A stretch of DNA of 64,000 nt, from the NCBI RefSeq assembly GCF_027923405.1, contig NZ_BQYI01000001.1, forward strand, positions 821,501-885,500, read 5' to 3'. The stretch comes from Paenibacillus sp. YYML68 (GTDB lineage: Bacteria; Bacillota; Bacilli; Paenibacillales; NBRC-103111). The position numbers and the translations under genes are program-made. The notes under the pieces were generated by a model, which worked only from the letters and a program-made list of their open reading frames with translations, was not told the DNA's origin and ran no database searches. Each line of letters starts with the position of its first letter. Position 1 is the stretch's first letter. Positions 16,643-23,426 of this stretch are shown piece after piece.

Positions 16643-18290
16643 TTCAATCGAAGAGCTGCTGCTGAAGAAGGCGCGAGCGGAGCGGCCGAGGCTGCCGGAT
16701 TTCGAAGCGATGTGGGAGAAGCTTCAGGCTGAGCAGCAGCAGGAGACCTTATCCAGTGGGCACAGGCGTAAGCGAGTCAGCAGGCGTCTGCTGCTGCCAG
16801 CGATCGTAGCTGCAGCTATGCTAGTGGCGGCGCCGGTTGTCGCGGGCGTGTCGATGGGCTGGACGGAGCTGTTCGGGCGGATCGGTGTGAAGACGGCGGT
16901 GGAGGGCGGCTTCGGCAGTCCGCTCGATATTAAGATCAGCTCGGCCGGGACGACGCTGTCGCTGCACGGCGTCGTGACCGACGATCAGACGCTGGATGTC
17001 TTGTTCACGATGCAGCTCCCTTCGCTGCCAGCATACGATGTGATGGAGTTCGAGCACAAGACGCTTACGACATCCTCGGGCACGACGCTGCCGCTGGATG
17101 ACCTCATCCAACGCAAGCCATCTACGCAGTCGGCGGAGTCGGGGGAGTCTGGGCATGAGCTGACCGGCTTGCTGGAGGCTCGGTACGGGCTTGGCAAGAA
17201 GCGGGAGCAGCTGGGGCTGTCGCTGCGCGATCTTGTTTTTCTCCGCTATAGTGAGGTACAGCTCCCTGCAGCGCCAGCTTCCCTTCAGGATCACGACGAG
17301 CTCCATAGCGGGACCCGGTTCGGCGAGCTGAGGATCGTCTCCGTGTTCAGAGAGAAGGACGTCTATACGATTCGCTATGAGGTTCCGGTAACGCAAGAGG
17401 ATCAGCGGCTCGACCCGCGGCTGTCGTTGAAGTCGGAGGGGCAGGCGATGAGCAGCTATTCGGCTGTACTGCCGTCGGAGCAGGAGGGAGTCAGCCTGAG
17501 GCAGGATACGTACCGGCTGACGGATGAGGAGCTCAGCCGCGCGAAGCTCCACTTCAGCTACTTGGAGAAGGTTCATACGATCGCGGGCACATGGGAGACG
17601 TCCTTCACAGCTGATGGGAGAAGGGCGAGCCAAGCGACGTACCGAAAGAAGCTCGACGCGGCGCTGGTCGACCCAGAGACGACCATGAAGCCGATGGAGC
17701 TTGTGGTGACACCGCTCCATATCCGCGTGCTGCTCGAGAACGAGTCGCATTCGCCGAATCGAGCCTACCTCCACTATGACAACGTGGAGCTGCTGCTGAA
17801 CGGACAGACGCTCTCGGGAGGGCTATGGCATACGGAGGAGAGCGGCTGGTCGTATCGCTTCGAATCGCCAGAGTGGTCCAAGGACTGGTCGCACGTACCG
17901 ATGACGCTGCAGCTGTCCGAAGCTTGGGTTAGCAACCGAGCGAACGAGATGTGGTTCCCGCTGCAGGACGTCTCGGAGTCGAAGCAGACGATCGAGACGA
18001 GCTTGGACGGCTTCCCAGTGACCTTGACTTACTATCAGCAAGGGCAGGACTTGATCGTCGAGTCGCACTCGGACAATGCGCAGTTCAGAGGGATCTCGCA
18101 GACAGCGGTGAAGCGAGACGGGAAGGCGGTCTATCCCGCGGAGAACCCTATGCCGCCAGGCGGGAACGGCTCGAATCGAAGAGCAGACCGTTATCCCGGA
18201 CTGCTGGCCGAGCAGGGGACGCTGCAGCTAAGCCCGGGCTTCTACAGCTACTCGGTTCCGGAGAAGCTCGTACGAGTTCCGATTAATTGA
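16635..18290 (+). CDS. anti-sigma factor with DUF4179 domain
   Basis: 551 residues. A cytoplasmic N-terminus of about 55 residues binds the sigma factor in this family. It is followed by one membrane span (LLLPAIVAAAMLVAAPVVAG) and the DUF4179 domain, which begins VSMGWTELFGRIGVKTAVEGG. Most of the protein (residues about 80-551) is outside the membrane. It overlaps the ECF sigma gene and should hold that sigma factor at the membrane until a signal releases it. Confidence 0.8.
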   Translation: MSNSIEELLLKKARAERPRLPDFEAMWEKLQAEQQQETLSSGHRRKRVSRRLLLPAIVAAAMLVAAPVVAGVSMGWTELFGRIGVKTAVEGGFGSPLDIKISSAGTTLSLHGVVTDDQTLDVLFTMQLPSLPAYDVMEFEHKTLTTSSGTTLPLDDLIQRKPSTQSAESGESGHELTGLLEARYGLGKKREQLGLSLRDLVFLRYSEVQLPAAPASLQDHDELHSGTRFGELRIVSVFREKDVYTIRYEVPVTQEDQRLDPRLSLKSEGQAMSSYSAVLPSEQEGVSLRQDTYRLTDEELSRAKLHFSYLEKVHTIAGTWETSFTADGRRASQATYRKKLDAALVDPETTMKPMELVVTPLHIRVLLENESHSPNRAYLHYDNVELLLNGQTLSGGLWHTEESGWSYRFESPEWSKDWSHVPMTLQLSEAWVSNRANEMWFPLQDVSESKQTIETSLDGFPVTLTYYQQGQDLIVESHSDNAQFRGISQTAVKRDGKAVYPAENPMPPGGNGSNRRADRYPGLLAEQGTLQLSPGFYSYSVPEKLVRVPIN

Positions 18291-18303
18291 TCTGAGAACA
18301 GAT

Positions 18304-18341
18304 AAGGGAGCAGTCTGCCGCGGCAGCTGCTCCCTTCATTT
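18304..18341 (+). terminator. terminator after sigma/anti-sigma operon
   Basis: AAGGGAGCAG pairs with CTGCTCCCTT around an inner CTGCCG/CGGCAG helix, and is followed by CATTTTA. Confidence 0.75.
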
Positions 18342-18351
18342 TATAACGTGA

Positions 18352-18495
18352 CGGACGCACCTCTTACTTCATCATCTTCAGTACAAGACGGTCATACATC
18401 CGGTCTGGCAGCACCGGCACTGGGTCATCACAGCTGTGATCCTGATGCTCGTGACGTATAGCTTCGTGATGTACCTGCTATTTGTTAAGAAATGA
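18352..18495 (+). pseudogene. possible C-terminal remnant of a membrane protein
   Basis: A frame without a start codon, bounded by TGA at 18349 and TGA at 18493-18495, encodes IHPVWQHRHWVITAVILMLV and TYSFVMYLLFVKK, one good membrane span with a basic end. No ribosome binding site or ATG precedes it. It may be a gene remnant or chance. The rest of the gap (18496-18574) shows nothing. Confidence 0.25.
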
Positions 18496-18574
18496 ATGAA
18501 TCACCTTGTTACCGTCATCCCATCCATCTCCTCAGTCAGAATGTCGTTCCCTAATCGGTCATAGCAGCAGCCTG

Positions 18575-18603
18575 TTGACAACAAGCGTCGAACAGAGTAA
18601 TAT
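18575..18603 (+). promoter_or_regulatory. sigma-A promoter of persulfide locus
   Basis: TTGACA (18575-18580), a 17-nt spacer and TAATAT (18598-18603) form a near-consensus promoter. The first CstR-type palindrome begins seven bases after the -10 box, over the expected transcription start. Confidence 0.85.
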
Positions 18604-18609
18604 AGTCAC

Positions 18610-18625
18610 ATACCCCACGGGGTAT
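18610..18625. promoter_or_regulatory. CstR-type operator 1
   Basis: ATACCCCACGGGGTAT has 7-nt perfect arms and matches the GC-stretch palindromes bound by CsoR/CstR repressors. It covers the transcription start of the persulfide operon. Confidence 0.8.
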
Positions 18626-18643
18626 TAAATTTTACCCAAAATA

Positions 18644-18659
18644 ATACCCTATAGGGTAT
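18644..18659. promoter_or_regulatory. CstR-type operator 2
   Basis: ATACCCTATAGGGTAT is a perfect 16-nt palindrome, 34 bp centre to centre from operator 1. Tandem sites are usual for cst operons. The likely repressor is encoded at 22593-22853. Confidence 0.82.
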
Positions 18660-18723
18660 ATTGTTCTCGCATAAAAGGTAACCCTAACTTCAACAAGCTC
18701 ACCACTACAGGAGGATGATGACG

Positions 18724-19869
18724 ATGACCACTGCAACGATGCAAGCGATGACTCCACAGCAGCTCACGCGCAAAATTGTTAACCATGAAGAGCTCTTTAT
18801 ACTGGATGTGCGCAATACGTCGGAATTCGATAACTGGAAGATCGAGGGCGGCAAGGCGGAGATCTTGAATATCCCATACTTCGATCTGCTCGATGGAGTC
18901 GATGAAGCGCTCGATAAAATTCCAAGTGGCAAGGACATTCTCGTCGTGTGCGCCAAGGAAGGCTCGTCGATCTTCGTTGCGGAGCAGCTCGTCGAGGCGG
19001 GGCGGACGAACATCTACTACTTGAGGGGCGGCATGAAGGCGTGGAGTGAACATATCGAGCCAGTCAAGGTCGGTGATCTGAAGGGCGGCGGAGAGCTGTA
19101 CCAGTTCGTCCGCATCGGCAAAGGCTGCTTGTCCTACATGGTGCTGTCCGGCGGGGTAGCCGCTGTCATCGACACGCTGCGCATGACCGACGTATACGAG
19201 CAGTTCGCCCGTGACAAGGGGGCGGTGATCAAGCATACGCTCGATACGCATCTGCATGCCGATCATATCTCGGGCGGCAGAACGCTTGCGGAGAAGGCTG
19301 GCGCGACGTACTGGCTTCCTCCGAAGGATGCGACAGAGGTGACCTTCAAGTACGAGCCTATCGAGGAAGGCAAAGACATTGCCGTCGGACAATCGAGTAT
19401 CCGGATCGAGCCGATCTACTCCCCAGGGCATACGATTGGAAGCACGTCCTTCGTCATCGATGAGCAATATTTGCTAAGCGGCGACATTCTGTTCGTGGAG
19501 TCGATCGGTCGACCGGACCTTGCGGGTAAGGCGGAGGATTGGGTGGCGGATCTGCGCACGACGCTGTATGAGACGTATAAGCATCTATCCGACGATCTGA
19601 TCGTGCTTCCTGCCCACTTCGGCAAGGCAACGGAGCTTGGCGAAGGTGGCAAGGTAGCGGGGCGGCTCGGTGATCTGTTCAAGAGCAATCCGGGACTGAA
19701 CATCGATAGCGATGCCGAATTCAGAGCGGTCGTGACCGAGAATCTGCCGCCGCAGCCGAACGCGTATCAAGATATTCGCTTGACGAACATGGGACAAATA
19801 TCGCCGACCGAGGACGAGCAGCGGGAGATGGAGCTGGGACCGAATCGGTGCGCGGTGCACGATAAATAA
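18724..19869 (+). CDS. rhodanese-MBL fusion, likely persulfide dioxygenase
   Basis: 381 residues. The N-terminal rhodanese domain (about 10-112) has the active-site loop VVCAKEGSS with Cys76. A metallo-beta-lactamase domain of the ETHE1/glyoxalase II type follows, with THLHADH (176-181), [14 protein letters not shown] and PAHFGK. Such enzymes oxidise persulfides to sulfite or thiosulfate. The order (rhodanese first) differs from S. aureus CstB, which begins with the MBL domain. AGGAGG at 18709-18714 fits the ATG at 18724; two ATGs closer to it are too near. It is the first gene of the CstR-controlled locus. Confidence 0.88.
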   Translation: MTTATMQAMTPQQLTRKIVNHEELFILDVRNTSEFDNWKIEGGKAEILNIPYFDLLDGVDEALDKIPSGKDILVVCAKEGSSIFVAEQLVEAGRTNIYYLRGGMKAWSEHIEPVKVGDLKGGGELYQFVRIGKGCLSYMVLSGGVAAVIDTLRMTDVYEQFARDKGAVIKHTLDTHLHADHISGGRTLAEKAGATYWLPPKDATEVTFKYEPIEEGKDIAVGQSSIRIEPIYSPGHTIGSTSFVIDEQYLLSGDILFVESIGRPDLAGKAEDWVADLRTTLYETYKHLSDDLIVLPAHFGKATELGEGGKVAGRLGDLFKSNPGLNIDSDAEFRAVVTENLPPQPNAYQDIRLTNMGQISPTEDEQREMELGPNRCAVHDK

Positions 19870-19920
19870 GTTCTTTTTTGCGAGCCTGTTATTTCAGGAT
19901 AGAAAGAAGGATAACGCCTT

Positions 19921-20706
19921 ATGGACCTGAATGTGCTGTGGATTGTCGTACTGTTCGCAATAGGCTTCGTCGGGTCCTTCATATCCGGGATGGTCGGTAT
20001 CGGCGGGTCGATCATCAAGTATCCGATGCTGCTGTATATTCCTCCTGCGCTCGGATTCGTGGCATTCACCTCGCAGGAGGTGGCAGCGGTGAGCGCGATT
20101 CAAGTGTTCTTCGCTACGCTTGTCGGCATGCTCGCTTACCGCAAAGGGAGCTTCATTCATAAGAAGCTGGTGCTCTACATGGGCATACCGATCGTCATCG
20201 GAAGCTTCATTGGCGGTTACGGCTCGAGGCTTCTGCCTGACAGTGCGATTAATATGACGTATGGGGTGATGGCGCTCGTAGCCGCGGTGATGATGTTCAT
20301 GCCGAAGAAGGGGGATGAGAGTGGGGATTATACGCAGCTGACGTTTAACCGTAGCGTGGCGGCGATCTCTGCTGGAGTGGTCGGCATCTTGTCCGGGATT
20401 GTTGGCGCGGCGGGGGCGTTCATTACGGTGCCGATCATGCTCGTCCTGCTGCGCATTCCGACCCGGGTCGCGATAGCTTCATCGCTGGCGATTACGTTCA
20501 TCTCATCCATCGGCACGACAGTCGGCAAGATCATGGGGGGACACATGCTGTGGATTCCATCGGCTGTCATGGTCATCGCGAGCATTGTCGCATCGCCGAT
20601 CGGCGTGAAGGTGGGCAAGCGGATGAACGTGAAGCTGCTGCAATGGATTCTGGCGGGCTTAATTACGGCAACTGTGGTGAAAATTTGGTTCGATCTATTA
20701 GCTTAA
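19921..20706 (+). CDS. TauE/SafE family sulfur-anion exporter
   Basis: 261 residues with about eight membrane spans and the family glycine-rich motif FVGSFISGMVGIGGSIIKYP repeated in weaker form as ISAGVVGILSGIVGAAGAF. TauE/SafE proteins move sulfite, sulfonates or related anions. In cst-type operons the gene is taken to export the sulfite or thiosulfate made by the dioxygenase upstream. AGAAAGAAGG lies before the ATG. Confidence 0.88.
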   Translation: MDLNVLWIVVLFAIGFVGSFISGMVGIGGSIIKYPMLLYIPPALGFVAFTSQEVAAVSAIQVFFATLVGMLAYRKGSFIHKKLVLYMGIPIVIGSFIGGYGSRLLPDSAINMTYGVMALVAAVMMFMPKKGDESGDYTQLTFNRSVAAISAGVVGILSGIVGAAGAFITVPIMLVLLRIPTRVAIASSLAITFISSIGTTVGKIMGGHMLWIPSAVMVIASIVASPIGVKVGKRMNVKLLQWILAGLITATVVKIWFDLLA

Positions 20707-20732
20707 CATCGAACAAAGGAGCGTGTAACGAG

Positions 20733-21050
20733 ATGGCAGGAAGCTATACGAAGGATATGATGCACGAGGAAGTGAAGGAACGGTTAGAGAAGGGCGAGGT
20801 GCTGCACATTATAGATGTGCGTGAGCCAGAGGAATGGGAGTCGGGACATATTCCGAGCGCGAAGCCGATGCCGCTTGGCGCACTCAGCCTCCGTCATGGG
20901 GAGCTGGACCGTAAGCAGCCTTACATCGTCGTATGCCGCAGCGGGAATCGAAGCGGACTCGCCTGCGAGCTGCTGGAGCAATTAGGCTATGATGTGACGA
21001 ATATGACCGGGGGCATGTCCCAATGGGGCGGCGAAGTGGCCCGCGGCTAA
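20733..21050 (+). CDS. single-domain rhodanese
   Basis: 105 residues with one rhodanese domain: IIDVREPEEWESGHIPSA and the active-site loop VVCRSGNRSG with its Cys, the six-residue loop of sulfurtransferases that accept persulfide or thiosulfate sulfur. AAAGGAGCG precedes the ATG. It lies in the persulfide locus between tauE and the TusA-rhodanese fusion and probably moves sulfane sulfur between low-molecular-weight thiols and its neighbours. Confidence 0.88.
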   Translation: MAGSYTKDMMHEEVKERLEKGEVLHIIDVREPEEWESGHIPSAKPMPLGALSLRHGELDRKQPYIVVCRSGNRSGLACELLEQLGYDVTNMTGGMSQWGGEVARG

Positions 21051-21075
21051 AGGACAAGAGAGGAGAGTGCACCAT

Positions 21076-21651
21076 ATGTCAGCAGCAATCCAGACGAATC
21101 GAACGTTAGATTGTGAAGGGATGGCTTGTCCGCTGCCTGTCGTGAAGACGAAGAAGGCGATGGACGAGATGAAGGCAGGCGAGGTGCTTGAGGTGCGTGC
21201 GACAGATAAGGGGTCGGTAGCCGACCTGCAGAGCTGGGCGAATCGGACAGGGCACCAATACATCGGGCTGAAGGAAGAGGGAGGCATCTATCGCCACTTC
21301 CTGCGGAAGTCCTCGGACAGCGAGACGAAGCCTGAGACGAAGCATCCGCACGTGATCGGCAACGAAGAGCTGACCCGCAGGATGGCAGACGGCGGCAAGC
21401 TGAGAATATTGGACGTTCGCGAGCCGGCGGAGTACAGCTTCCAGCGCATTCCCGGAGCGATCTCCATACCGATGGGCGAGCTCGAGCATAAGCTCGATTC
21501 GCTGCCGAAGGACGAGGAATACATGGTCATATGCCGGACAGGTACGCGCAGCGATCTGGCCTGCCAGCTGCTGGCCGAGCGCGGCTATACGAAGGTAACG
21601 AATGTCGTACCAGGCATGTCCGGATGGGAAGGGCCAGTAGAGCAAGACTAA
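21076..21651 (+). CDS. TusA-rhodanese fusion, CstA-like
   Basis: 191 residues. A TusA domain (about 10-80) has LDCEGMACPLPVVKTKKAM with its sulfur-carrying Cys in CPLP. A linker follows, then a rhodanese domain (about 95-185) with ILDVREPAEYSFQRIPGA and loop VICRTGTRSD. This resembles the multidomain sulfurtransferase CstA of staphylococci, lacking any third domain. It can pass persulfide sulfur from one domain to the other. ATG at 21076 follows AGGAGAG. Confidence 0.85.
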   Translation: MSAAIQTNRTLDCEGMACPLPVVKTKKAMDEMKAGEVLEVRATDKGSVADLQSWANRTGHQYIGLKEEGGIYRHFLRKSSDSETKPETKHPHVIGNEELTRRMADGGKLRILDVREPAEYSFQRIPGAISIPMGELEHKLDSLPKDEEYMVICRTGTRSDLACQLLAERGYTKVTNVVPGMSGWEGPVEQD

Positions 21652-21713
21652 TCATTGTTGACGCACAGGTTACGCTGAATTTCTAATTATACATTTAATA
21701 GGGGGATTATATC

Positions 21714-21938
21714 ATGGCAGATATCGTAATTGATGCGAAGGGCTTGGCATGCCCAATGCCGATTGTCAAAGCAAAAAAAGGAATCGACTCGCTGCAGAGC
21801 GGGCAGACGATGGAGCTTCATACGACAGATAAAGGGTCGATGAATGACTTCCAGGCTTGGGTGAAGCAGACGAAGCATGAGCTTGTGGAAGCGAATGAGG
21901 AGAATGGTGTGTTCAAGTTTATTGTGAAGAAGGGCTAA
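21714..21938 (+). CDS. TusA-like sulfur carrier protein
   Basis: 74 residues, the full TusA fold: VIDAKGLACPMPIVKAKKGI with the sulfur-carrying Cys in CPMP, then TTDKGSMNDFQAWVKQTKH. AGGGGG precedes the ATG. It is closely similar to the TusA half of the fusion upstream, suggesting a duplication within the locus. A terminator follows, so it ends the first transcription unit. Confidence 0.88.
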   Translation: MADIVIDAKGLACPMPIVKAKKGIDSLQSGQTMELHTTDKGSMNDFQAWVKQTKHELVEANEENGVFKFIVKKG

Positions 21939-21948
21939 GCGAGCATAG

Positions 21949-21994
21949 GAGGGGTGAACAGGCTCGAAGCTGCTGCTGCGCCCCTCTCGTTTTT
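21949..21994 (+). terminator. terminator after tusA-like gene
   Basis: GAGGGG (21949-21954) pairs with CCCCTC (21981-21986) across a partly paired loop, and is followed by TCGTTTTT. Confidence 0.65.
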
Positions 21995-22006
21995 CGACTA
22001 AGACAT

Positions 22007-22020
22007 ACGTATACATGTAT
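22007..22020. promoter_or_regulatory. shared upstream motif, copy 1
   Basis: ACGTATACATGTAT upstream of the DsrE-like gene shares 13 bases with the site at 22564-22576 upstream of the CstR-like gene. Candidate binding site; the regulator is unknown. Confidence 0.35.
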
Positions 22021-22054
22021 CTGTACAATATCTGAACACGAAAGGGTGGACGAC

Positions 22055-22534
22055 ATGGCAGACCAAGAAAAAACGACGATCGTTCTATTCAGCGGGGAGC
22101 TGGACAAAGCGATTGCAGCCTTCATCATCGCGAACGGCGCGGCGGCCTATGATCATGAGGTAACGATCTTCTTCACATTCTGGGGACTGAACACGCTTCG
22201 CAAGGACGAGCACGTGCCGTTGAAGAAGGGCTTCCTGGAGAAGATGTTCGGTAAGATGATGCCACGCGGAGCGAATAAGCTCGGGCTGTCGAAGATGCAC
22301 TTCGCCGGGATGGGTCCTCAGATGATCAAGCATGTGATGAAGAAGCATAACGCGCTAAGCTTGCCGCAGCTGATTGAGCTGGCACAGGAGCAAGGTGTGA
22401 AGCTTGTCGCCTGCACGATGACGATGGACCTGCTCGGCCTGCAGAAGGAGGAGCTGCTCGACGGGATCGATTACGCAGGTGTTGCGGCTTACCTCGGGGA
22501 TGCGGCTGACGCGAAGGTGAATCTGTTCATTTGA
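22055..22534 (+). CDS. DsrE/DsrF-like peroxiredoxin family protein
   Basis: 159 residues of the DsrE/F/YrkE type: TTIVLFSGELDKAIAAFIIA, then FFTFWGLNTLRK, a mobile Met/Lys-rich middle (FLEKMFGKMMPRG), and VKLVACTMTMDLLG with the conserved Cys, ending AKVNLFI. Such proteins bind or relay sulfane sulfur and usually sit beside TusA and rhodanese genes, as here. GTG at 22046 is also in frame, but ATG at 22055 has the better distance to AAAGGGTGG. Confidence 0.82.
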   Translation: MADQEKTTIVLFSGELDKAIAAFIIANGAAAYDHEVTIFFTFWGLNTLRKDEHVPLKKGFLEKMFGKMMPRGANKLGLSKMHFAGMGPQMIKHVMKKHNALSLPQLIELAQEQGVKLVACTMTMDLLGLQKEELLDGIDYAGVAAYLGDAADAKVNLFI

Positions 22535-22550
22535 TACCCGGCTCCCCGAT

Positions 22551-22576
22551 GTGGTTATAATAGACGTATACATGTA
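22551..22576 (+). promoter_or_regulatory. -10 box and shared motif before cstR-like gene
   Basis: TATAAT stands at about 22556, and ACGTATACATGTA (22564-22576) follows in the early transcript, the same 13-mer as at 22007-22019. A clear -35 box is not seen, so an activator may be needed or the box is weak. Confidence 0.4.
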
Positions 22577-22592
22577 ACGGGGGGAATCGAGT

Positions 22593-22853
22593 ATGCAATA
22601 TGATGACGATATGAAGCGAAGACTGCGCCGAGTCGAGGGACAAGTACGCGGCGTACTGAAGATGATGGAGGAGCAGCAGAACTGCAAGGACGTCGTCAGC
22701 CAGCTCTCCGCGGTCCGCAGCGCGGTGGACAAGACGATGGCGCTCATCGTAGCCGTTAATCTGGAGCACTGCATTGTGGAGGAGCGGGAGAAGGGCGGAG
22801 ACACGAGCAAGCTCGTTCAGGAGGCTGTAGAGCTGTTACTCAAGAGCAGGTAG
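22593..22853 (+). CDS. cstR: CstR-like persulfide-sensing repressor
   Basis: 86 residues, all-helical CsoR/CstR fold: RLRRVEGQVRGVLKMMEE at the start, Cys31 in QQNCKDVV and Cys60 in NLEHCIVEE. The position of the second copper ligand of CsoR, a His four residues before the second Cys, is Asn56 here. That leaves a two-Cys thiol sensor as in CstR rather than a Cu(I) site. It should repress the locus by binding the ATACCC...GGGTAT palindromes and let go when the two Cys are joined by a polysulfide bridge. GGGGGG precedes the ATG. Confidence 0.85.
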   Translation: MQYDDDMKRRLRRVEGQVRGVLKMMEEQQNCKDVVSQLSAVRSAVDKTMALIVAVNLEHCIVEEREKGGDTSKLVQEAVELLLKSR

Positions 22854-22861
22854 GTGAAGGT

Positions 22862-23233
22862 GTGGAGACTGTACTGTATACGCTATTATTCTTATTCGTA
22901 TTATGGATGATGTACAAGCAATTTGCCCCTGTTAAGGGGCTGCGTACCTTGCCGGCTGAGCAGTTTCAGACCGAGTCGAAGGGCAGTCCCGTGATTGACG
23001 TTCGCGAGGCTCATGAATATAAGCGCGGTCATATCGAGGGAGCGGTCAATGTCCCGTTAAGCCAGCTGCCGCAGCGCTTTGGGGACGTTCCAAGAGGTGG
23101 AACGGTGTATCTATACTGTCAGAGCGGGATGCGTAGCAAGCAAGCGGCGAGGCTGCTCGTGCGCGGCGGATACGCGGATGTCGCGGAGCTCAGAGGCGGA
23201 ATGCTGTCCTGGCGTGGACCGACGCAGCGGTAA
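22862..23233 (+). CDS. membrane-anchored rhodanese
   Basis: 123 residues. An N-terminal membrane span (VLYTLLFLFVLWMMYKQF) is followed by a rhodanese domain with VIDVREAHEYKRGHIEGAVN and loop LYCQSGMRSKQAA with its Cys. The start is GTG, 8 bp after the cstR-like stop, so the two are one unit. The anchor suggests sulfur transfer at the membrane, near a quinone-linked sulfide oxidase that is not in this window. Confidence 0.82.
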   Translation: METVLYTLLFLFVLWMMYKQFAPVKGLRTLPAEQFQTESKGSPVIDVREAHEYKRGHIEGAVNVPLSQLPQRFGDVPRGGTVYLYCQSGMRSKQAARLLVRGGYADVAELRGGMLSWRGPTQR

Positions 23234-23426
23234 ATAGGAATCAGTCCAATGCTCTCGTCTTGCGGCGAGGGCTATTCGCTGTTCAGCCGCTTGCCCATTC
23301 TTATGGTGGGTCATCATTCAAATGGAGTAGGAGGAAATTGTCGTCTTGTGTCGAATAAGTTGTAACACAGGGTGAGCGCAGACGACAGAATTCACTCATC
23401 AGATACCTGCTCTTTTTGAAGGTGGG

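Noticed and set aside
16821..17774. Long antisense frame (317 codons) opposite the anti-sigma gene
   Set aside because: Shadow of a well-supported DUF4179 gene; Arg/Leu-rich with no recognisable domain.
22593..22853. Copper-sensing CsoR identity for the repressor
   Set aside because: The His of the Cu(I) site is Asn56, and every neighbouring gene is a sulfur gene.
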